A DNA stretch of 64,000 bases from Mikania micrantha (Eukaryota > Streptophyta > Magnoliopsida > Asterales > Asteraceae). The DNA lies in the NCBI GenBank assembly GCA_009363875.1, contig CM018687.1:17050963-17114962 (forward strand), in the 5' to 3' direction. This document shows, in pieces, positions 57,156 through 64,000 of this stretch. Each line of letters opens with the position of its first letter. Position 1 is the stretch's first letter. Position numbers and translations under genes: made by a program. Below the pieces are notes generated by a model, which was given only the letters and a program-made list of their open reading frames with translations, did no database searches and had not been told where the DNA came from.

Positions 57156-57836
57156 TTACCGTAGTAAATACAGTAAACATGTGATAATGATGGCCACCGC
57201 TGCCATCACTATTGCTACGTCCAACAGTCGTAGCTCCATCCTCATATTGCCTAACCCTACCATCCATCCCCTAACTCTCTCTACCCCACTCCTACACATA
57301 CCACCCAAAGTCCACTGAAGTCTACCCTCAATCACCTCCCTCCATGCCCTGGCACCTGCCTCCAGGACAGCAACATGTTCAGCTAAACTCTCATAGGCCG
57401 TGCGAGTTTCCCACAGAGTGTCACGTGTTTCCTGCAATGAAACACGCGATAACTGAAGATCCAATGTAACCCGTCGCAGCTGAACTCTCATCTCAGCCTG
57501 CTGAGATGACTCGCCTTCCTCATGTATGGAATGAGGTACATCCCGGGGTGCTAGTGGTCCTCTCGGAATAGGACCTGTCGAGATGCGGGCTCGTCCCCGC
57601 CTTCCTCCAAACCCTGTAAATACTGGTACTTGCTGTGGTGGTGTAGGGCTTTGTGCCCTCCCGATAGCTGGTGAGTCAGCATCTAACAGATGCTGAGGTA
57701 TAGGTGGTGTAGGTGGTATTGATGGTAAAGTCTGGTGGGACATTTGAGATGACGGCACTGTCTGTGTTGATCCTGAACTTGTTTCCGTGCCAAATGAATC
57801 ACTTTCTGAGTCTGACATTGCTGTATCGACACACAA
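57156..57836 (-). CDS. Additional ORF in the gypsy 4 leader: coiled-coil, tail-anchored protein
   Basis: 226 codons on the element's sense strand, between the primer site (57984) and gag. I do not recognise the family. Residues 1-110 are Ser/Pro/Gln-rich and low-complexity (ESDSFGTETSSGS, PSIPPTPPIPQ) with a basic patch GGRRGRAR at 77-84. Residues about 112-170 have heptad-like Leu/Val spacing (MRVQLRRVTLDLQLSRVSL), suggesting a coiled coil. Residues 204-225 (LLDVAIVMAAVAIIITCLLY) form one strong hydrophobic segment at the extreme C-terminus, as in tail-anchored membrane proteins. No signal peptide. A second ATG at codon 7 (57818) is possible. Extra ORFs upstream of gag are known in Ogre/Tat elements, but I know of none with this design in Tekay elements. 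Function unknown; it could be accessory or env-like. Confidence 0.7.
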   Translation of the reverse strand: MCVDTAMSDSESDSFGTETSSGSTQTVPSSQMSHQTLPSIPPTPPIPQHLLDADSPAIGRAQSPTPPQQVPVFTGFGGRRGRARISTGPIPRGPLAPRDVPHSIHEEGESSQQAEMRVQLRRVTLDLQLSRVSLQETRDTLWETRTAYESLAEHVAVLEAGARAWREVIEGRLQWTLGGMCRSGVERVRGWMVGLGNMRMELRLLDVAIVMAAVAIIITCLLYLLR

Positions 57837-57983
57837 GTTCGTATTAGTAACATAAAATAAATAAATAACAACAACATTTATTTGAGTGTTTATATTTGTT
57901 AACTATGTTCGGTGCTCTCAGTGTAACTATTCGAGCCTATGGTTATAATCTAGGTTTCTAAGTCCGCCTAAATTCTATAACCT

Positions 57984-57998
57984 GTGGCTCTGATACCA
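57984..57998 (-). other. Primer binding site of gypsy 4
   Basis: The minus strand reads TGGTATCAGAGCCAC, a perfect plant tRNA-iMet type site, three bases inside the 5' LTR. Confidence 0.95.
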
Positions 57999-58001
57999 CC
58001 C

Positions 58002-60110
58002 TGTCACACCCCCACCTCCTGTTACACCAGACGACGTCATTTTTAAAGGTAGCGGAAGCATAGCGGCGAAGTCTCGAAGGTGAGGGGTGACTTACTTGAT
58101 CCGGTATCATAACACACATAGTTAAGAAAAGCACTAATTACAAATCACGACAAATATTTATTACATGTCCTGAATATCCGTTTACAACTTAAGTTCCTTC
58201 TATTGCATCCCAAGTCCTAACTACATGGTGCGTGCACAGGTGTTTCCTCACCGTTGGTACTGATTACCTGTAAAAGATTTAAAGTTTAAAATATCAGTAT
58301 AAAACTGGTGAGTTCATAAATAAGACTCGATACAATATGATATGATAGTAAAGTCAATGGTACACATTAACATAAGTGAATAATCATGTGACCCGTATCC
58401 AGATCCTTTCTGACAGTCCAGTCTAGAAAATAACCGAAGTTAAAATCCGTGCCTCTAACTCAATGTCTCACTACATCAAGTCGATACCAGGAATGGTGAC
58501 AAGCATTCACACAAGGGTAGACGCTATCTATCCATGAATGGGGTTGTCAGCCCGATAGTACTATCTTTGTCCACACATTCGGCCCCACATGGGTTAACCA
58601 GATACAGTTGGTTTTGAGGACTTTTGTTGTACACAGAAAATAGTCATAATCCCATGACACCCACATGCAAGCCGGTATTGCAATTGTTACTAAACATATC
58701 ACACGTTTGATAAAGATTTCATAATAGTCACCCCGATGTTAAGAAAACAGTAAAAGAAAAGGGGTTGTATGAAACTCACCTGAAGTTTATGAAAAGATAA
58801 AATCACACGAACGGTGGCTAAAAATGCTAATCTGCATTAGTTTATTTATAATTAATTATTTGTGTTTTAACTTGCTGATTAGATCTGTTTGAACGTTCAA
58901 TGTCACCGACATTGTAATGAAAAGTCATCGAACTAACATTAGATGTTTAATTAATTATTTAGTCTAATATCATACAATGTACTATAATGTAGGTACCTAT
59001 ACTCGTTTAGGTACCTTGTGTTAAGTTGATGACTCATTGGATTAGCCGGAATAATCTCCGACTAATTAGTTAGGTAATGCTGTTGATTATATTACTTAAA
59101 CAGTCCCTAGATGAAATCTCGGCTTAGGAATGATTAATTCTTGTCACTAATTATCCATGTATCACAAAACATAACAATATGACATTGGAATAGGTTAAAC
59201 AATCATGTTTAACATATTAATCCGACTGTTATCATAAAACCAGACAGTTATTCCAATTGGTAGGGTAATAACTGTGATTAGTTTGAAACACTTGGGATTA
59301 ACCTTGCATTTCAAAGATTAACCAAAATAATCACTTACATTGTCATAATCCAATGGTTTAAACCATTAGAAGTATTGTTATGGTTTAGTGAAAACCGGGC
59401 ATTATAACGGATCAAAACAGGCATTTACCCGTTAACAAGACAAGTTATCCGTCAAAAATCATTCCTAGCTATCATCTAAGCAATAATCAACAACCCTAAC
59501 TATATCATTACGTTCAAAAACACGATCTAATCAATGAAGATCAAGTCAGAAGGTTAAAAAGGATAGTTACCCAAATCAGACGATTCTACGGACAAAATCA
59601 CGATCAGGACGTGTATACACGTTCACCGGTTCGAGCTGGACGTTCTGGTGGTGTCAAATATGAGTTTTGGTGGGAGATTGGTCAAGATCTTGAGTTACAG
59701 AGGGTTTAAAGTCGAGAGGAAAGAAAATAGAATTTTCTGCATGCTTCTGCGATATAACAAGCTGGTTCAACAGACCGACCTACTCGTCGCGTAACGCGAC
59801 AAGTGGCCCACATGTCGTCGCGTACCGCGAGGGATTCCGGATAAAATTTGATATCGTAACTTGTCGCGTACCGCGACAAGACTCCAAGGAGTCGTCGCGT
59901 ACCGCGAGGGATTCAATTTCAAGATTTTTCTTCGTTTCGCGATTCCGGACAATCCGTAACTCGGTTTCACGCACGGTTTTCTCCCATGTTCCCAATTTCT
60001 CGCACACTTTAAACCTGTAATGATTAAAATCATCAATTTAACACAGATTCCTAGAACGACCAAACGTGCTCGTGTTATTGATGACGTAATGTTTACCTGC
60101 AATTGTCACA
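58002..60110 (-). mobile_element. Gypsy 4 5' LTR
   Basis: TGTCACACCCCC to TTGTCACA, almost identical to 49651-51760. On the element strand the CGCG palindromes lie about 200-325 bases into the LTR, where U3 control sequence is expected. Confidence 0.95.
59786..59907. repeat. CGCG palindrome cluster, right LTR
   Basis: gtcgcgtaacgcgac (59786-59800), gtcgcgtaccgcga (59817-59830), cttgtcgcg-tac-cgcgacaag (59860-59880) and gtcgcgtaccgcga (59894-59907). Centres are about 31, 46 and 31 bp apart. A further palindrome gactccaaggagtc lies between the last two. Confidence 0.9.
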
Positions 60111-60115
60111 ATTTT

Positions 60116-61168
60116 AATCCGAGAACGAAATCGCGTATAATTGCGTTTATGTAAATAAAATCGTATAGGATTTTATTTAAACGATTTCAAAAGCACGCGT
60201 ACTTTCGTATGCACATTCTTAACACTCTAACATACGTATGTTGACACGTATGTGATTTCAAGCACAAAACGATTATTCGAATAACACTAGGTTATTGTTT
60301 AAACACAGATTCTTCGTAGGAGGATTTCTTACACGAGCTTTTAGTGTGTGATCATTCTGCTATACTCAAAGGTGCGTACACGGCCCCTTTCTTATTTTAA
60401 ACTGTTTTGGGGGAGAAAACATATGCAACTAACTATTTTTAGATACATATCACTTGCATGAGTTAGCTGTTTACATTATGTGACAACATAGCAACTTGAA
60501 AGTCCTTACACACCTCGAACCGTTTAGTTTGCTGTAACGCAAAGCGTGGTAGTTGGAAATAGATCTATTAGGTTTGACAAACCTCACCTGGTAGATGGGA
60601 TCTACGCAGGTGTTTGACTGACCAAACACATTTTACTATTGTTGTGCTAGACAATAGTGGCAAGGCAAAAACATGCTATAGCATGGCAATTCGTCAGCTT
60701 CGGTGTCGAACACTTATGTAAATAGTTTATATGACTAGCTATCATGACTGTGCATGTGTGATTATGTTATCTACAACTTGATATTCAAACTGTTGTTTTG
60801 AACATTGTGAATACTTAAAACCTGTGTTATGCACCAACCTTTGTGTTGACTTGATTTACATGTTTTCTCAGGACGCTAAGGCGCGCGTTAAAGGTGGCAT
60901 GGACTAGGAGATAGAGTCTCATGCATTTTAAACATTTGGAATATTTGAATTTGAACATTTAAGTATTTTGTTTTGTAATGTTTACTTTACAACTGTTATT
61001 GGTTTTAAACGCTTCCGCAACTTTTGTAAACTCTGATGTTATGTTTAAAGACCAAAGTATGTTTTGAAATTCATATAGAGGTCTTCGCTATGTCTAATGA
61101 TCTGAGATCCTGGTTTGTCACGTTCCCAAACGGTATGATTTCGTTAGTTGAAAATTGGGGGTGTGACA
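60116..61168. mobile_element. Gypsy-type solo LTR, right segment
   Basis: Continuation of 47703-49650 after the gypsy 4 duplication, ending GGTGTGACA with aatat following. Confidence 0.85.
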
Positions 61169-61908
61169 AATATGTTAAATGCAAAACCTGCTGGAACCTC
61201 ACTAGCAGTTAATCACGGAATTACACTAGATGTAAAGGGGGAGTTAATTAATGACACACTGTATCGTGGGATGATCAGATCTCTTATGTATCTTACTACA
61301 TCTCGGCCAGATATCATGTTTGCTACTTGCATGTGTGCCCGCTATCGGTCAAGCCAAGGGTCTCTTATCTTGTTGCTATGAAGAGGATTTTTCTTTATCT
61401 AAAGGATACTCCTGATATTGGTCTTTGGTATCCTAATGATGATGACTTTGAACTTACTACTTATAGTGACTCGGATTATGGTGGCTGCAAGCGTGACTAC
61501 AAGCCAACTTCAACAGGATGTCAATTTTTCGGCAAACGACTAGTTACCTGGAAATGTAAGAAGCAAATGTCGGTGTCTACTTCTACTTATATAGCTGAAT
61601 ACATAGCCGCTGCAAGTTGATGCTCACAGATTATTTGGATTCAACGGCAGCTGAGGGACTACGGTTTGAAATTTTCAAACACCCCTATTTATGTTGATAA
61701 CGTTGCTGCCATCGCCGTCACTAAAAATCCTGTACAACACTCAAAATCAAAACACATTGACATCAAATATCTCTTTATCCGTTATTGTTTTGAAAAGAAT
61801 TTGATTGATGTTGTTAAAATTCACACCAACCTCCAAAAAGACGATCTCTACACCAAAGCTTTTGATAAATCCAAATTTTTATATCTGCTATCGCCTATGG
61901 GGTCATAA
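61169..61908 (+). pseudogene. Ty1/copia RNase H region, continuation of 47405-47702
   Basis: Matches the usual end of copia Pol: AKPAGTSLAVNHGITLDVKG, YRGMIRSLMYLTTSRPDIMF, GLWYPNDDDFELTTYSDSDY, then a CKKQMSVSTST segment, then IYVDNVAAIAVTKNPVQHSK and KHIDIKYLFIRYCFEKN. It is in several frames with a frameshift near 61375 and a stop near 61618 (AAAS then stop). The reading continues from RT interrupted at 47702, which shows the solo LTR landed inside this copia. Confidence 0.9.
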
Positions 61909-62760
61909 AGAAAAACGAGGTCATTCTTGACACTGAATGTAACCAATGATCATTTTCTTGTCTTTGTACATGTATATATTTTTCGTCTAACTTTCTATAA
62001 AAAATCCAAATACCCAAAAAGATTTCTGTTTTAGGATTTTAGTGTAGAAGGAGCACTTTATTCTGAAAAACCAAAAACATTTAAAATTAAGAAATGAGAA
62101 ATTGATTCAACCTAATTGGGAAGTGATAGCTTGCTAGTCATATGCTTGAAAGAAAGGTTTAAATTGTATGAACTGAAAACATATAGGACACATGATGTGA
62201 TGTATTGGTAGGCTTGTCTTACTGATTCTTGAACACAGGTGATTGCTCAAAATGTTTGATTTGTGGGAATCCATCTAGAAAACTGTTTGAAGGGATAAGC
62301 AGTTAATGGTTTAAATCATGCGTACATATGTTATAATAAATGTTATGATGTTTCCAATGATACTTGATTTCAAGTTCGTATACGTGCCACATTGCCAAAC
62401 AAATATATCAATAACCGCATCATATAATCATATTGCCAACAGTTTGACAATCAAAGTTGCAGGATTGACATGTTTTAGCAATTATCACCACTATGGATAT
62501 TTCTCACAAAAACATGTTTTTTTTAAGTTTTCCTACTTGTATAGTTTCTTTCTCTTTAAAAAACTCAGAAAATACAAAAAGATTTTGGCTTCCTATTTTA
62601 TTTTCAATGATCATTGGAGATTCAGTTTCCTGTCATGCCTTGAAACTGCATCAAACCAGACAAACTTCATAATTTTAACTACAAGATGATCAGGATGTAA
62701 ATTCAAAACATTTGTTGTGCTTAAGCACTTGTGTTAACCAAAAAGTCAAAGGTTAAAGAA
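61909..62760 (+). other. Copia sequence between pol and the 3' ORF, nothing recognised
   Basis: AT-rich. A 123-codon frame (62318-62689) shows no family motif and its composition is Phe/Tyr/Ile-rich as expected by chance. Confidence 0.5.
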
Positions 62761-62764
62761 GGGG

Positions 62765-63475
62765 TTAATTGTATTCGTATGAATGAGTCATTCTTGCAAC
62801 CTATTCGCACGAATGAATAGACCAGGCGAATAGCTCATTCGCATGAATGATCGGCCGAATGGACCATCTGTATGAATGACCTCATACGAATGGGAAATAG
62901 TATTTAAAGCAACTCATTCGCACAATGAGCTCATTCTCTCATGTCTTCCATTCGCCTATAGTGGGTAAACCACCATTCATCCCACACCAAATTTTCAAGA
63001 TTGTGATTGTGTTATCCGTCCATTTTTGGTTCATTATACGCCTAACTCACATTTACTATCTTAGGTACTCATGGAATCACTTTGGATCAATTTCGGTTTG
63101 GATTTAAACTACTGATGATAGGTTTTTAAGGGTTTTAGAGTTTGGACTTGTATGTAACAAAACATAACAAAATCAATTCTAAAATGTTATTCGGCCTAAT
63201 CTGAGCATAATGTTACCCATTTTTGGGATTGATTCTTGATTTTGGTGAAAAAGGGTTTAGGTGATCGTATGTAATACGAATGTATCCATTCGTGCATCCT
63301 TCCATACGAATGTGTCCATTCGTGCGCTGTTTCGTACGAATGACCTCACTCATGCGAATGAATCCATTCTAGAGACTCATTTGTATATGTGACTCATTCG
63401 CCACAAGTGTTCATTCACATAAGGGATCATTCGCATTGATAGACTCATTCTTAGGAGTCATTCGTACGAGTGAAG
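62765..63475. repeat. CATTCG/CGAATG palindromic word tract
   Basis: Two clusters (62765-62960 and 63265-63475) contain some thirty cattcg, cgaatg or one-base variants, often paired as the palindrome cattcgtacgaatg or attcgcacgaatga. It lies just before the copia 3' ORF. Confidence 0.8.
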
Positions 63476-63554
63476 ACCTTATGTCACAAGATTCATTTGT
63501 TTTCAGGTTTCTGTACATATGTTATGAATCATTTAAATTGTTCTGGTTTACATA

Positions 63555-64000
63555 ATGAATCTTAAGGCCTCTCCAAAGAACAACATCTGTGCTCATCTCG
63601 ATTCTATCACCAAAAATGTCGTTGAGTTCATTAATATTATTGCATTCTTGAGGAGATCGCACATCTTCACCTCTATTTCCACACTTCATGTTCCGTATTT
63701 GTCTCATCAGAGATCCTTCTGGACATCTGCAGATGTTGATTGCACAGTCGAGCTTAATGTCATACGATTAATCATTGGAGGAAGAGATGTTATAGTTTGT
63801 GCTGAGTACATTAGGAGGGAGTGTGGATTTCAAGACCTAACAAATCACCGAGTCACCTTGGACAAATTTCTTGTGCAAGGTTGCTTCTTGAGGTGCAAGT
63901 ATGATGGAGATCTCTCAGTTGGTGTGCTGAGCATTTCTTTCTACTTCTCTTAGATGAATTTTACTCACATGAAGACCTCTCGTTGAGGTGGTTTCGATGA
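63555..64000 (+). pseudogene. Copia 3' ORF (SIRE/Maximus-type extra ORF), truncated by the window edge
   Basis: The frame from ATG 63555 has KASPKNNICAHLDS, EFINIIAFLRRSHIFTSIS, then a Tyr...FW-T-A-D pattern (SHQRSFWTSADVD) and IRRECGFQDL. From memory this pattern (N-I-x-D-F-L-x-x-S-x-I...Y...FW-x-S-A) is a widespread hypothetical protein downstream of copia pol in Asteraceae. An env-like or accessory role has been proposed for the extra ORF of SIRE elements. A stop at 63951 followed by still-similar codons (…TSR, GGFD) indicates decay. Function is not established. Confidence 0.6.

Larger units (their letters stand above)
49651..60110 (-). mobile_element. Gypsy 4: complete, young Tekay-like chromovirus
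   Basis: A 10,460-bp element with perfect 5-bp duplication atttt (49646-49650 and 60111-60115), LTRs of 2110 and 2109 bp, primer site, polypurine tract and an open gag-pol frame. By eye the LTRs differ by about five substitutions and one base of length. It also carries an upstream ORF (57156-57836). It sits inside the solo LTR. It is the only element here with no obvious defect, so it may still be mobile (inference). Confidence 0.95.

Noticed and set aside
62318..62689. 123-codon Phe/Tyr-rich ORF in the copia 3' region
   Set aside because: AT-rich chance frame; no family pattern and not in the expected position of the extra ORF.

Overview
The window looks like a gene-poor, transposon-dense stretch of a flowering-plant nuclear genome. 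The one clear host gene is an intronless plastid threonine synthase (43382..44950, +). Almost everything else is mobile DNA: Ty3/gypsy chromoviruses of the Tekay/Del type, Ty1/copia fragments of the type with a long UBN2 Gag and an extra 3' ORF, hAT elements and small hAT derivatives, a MULE, SINEs, and probable Helitrons. From memory only, the copia Gag and 3' ORF resemble proteins very common in Asteraceae, so a daisy-family genome is my best guess.

Layout. 1-2830 holds a decayed minus-strand copia gag, leader and LTR. 3765-10368 is a run of small DNA elements: a hAT derivative, two elements sitting in microsatellites, a MULE with 9-bp target duplication and SINEs. 10378-41927 is one nested stack. 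A SINE was split by gypsy 1 (10604-41846, +, duplication ttggg). Gypsy 1 was split in gag by a hAT element (11146-15179, duplication ccaacaac) and in integrase by gypsy 2 (18261-38790, -, duplication acatt). The left LTR of gypsy 2 was split by gypsy 3 (21199-28324, +, 5' end lost), and its RNase H region by a 669-bp hAT derivative (30271-30939, duplication cacttagt). 42040-43295 is a second small nest (three hAT-like derivatives) ending about 85 bp upstream of the threonine synthase ATG. 45276-45804 is a short RPA/DUF223-like gene on the minus strand, probably inside a Helitron. 47405-61908 is a plus-strand copia pol split by a gypsy solo LTR (47703-61168, duplication aatat), itself split by gypsy 4 (49651-60110, -, duplication atttt). 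The copia 3' ORF lies at 63555-64000 and runs off the window.

Gypsy 4 is the youngest and the only element that looks complete: near-identical 2.1-kb LTRs, a tRNA-Met type primer site, a polypurine tract and one open 1546-codon gag-pol frame with a chromodomain. It also has an additional 226-codon ORF between LTR and gag, encoding a Ser/Pro-rich, coiled-coil protein with a C-terminal hydrophobic anchor. Gypsy 1, 2 and 3 are all broken.

The most unusual signals are (a) a family of about 120-bp repeats in the leader and LTR of gypsy 2, where a conserved core sits between 11-bp arms whose sequence differs in every copy but stays complementary; (b) the upstream tail-anchored ORF of gypsy 4; (c) an inverted pair of tandem arrays with an exact 172-bp dimer period inside the hAT element; and (d) CGCG palindromes in the gypsy 4 LTRs. 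All calls come from reading the sequence; no database search was run.
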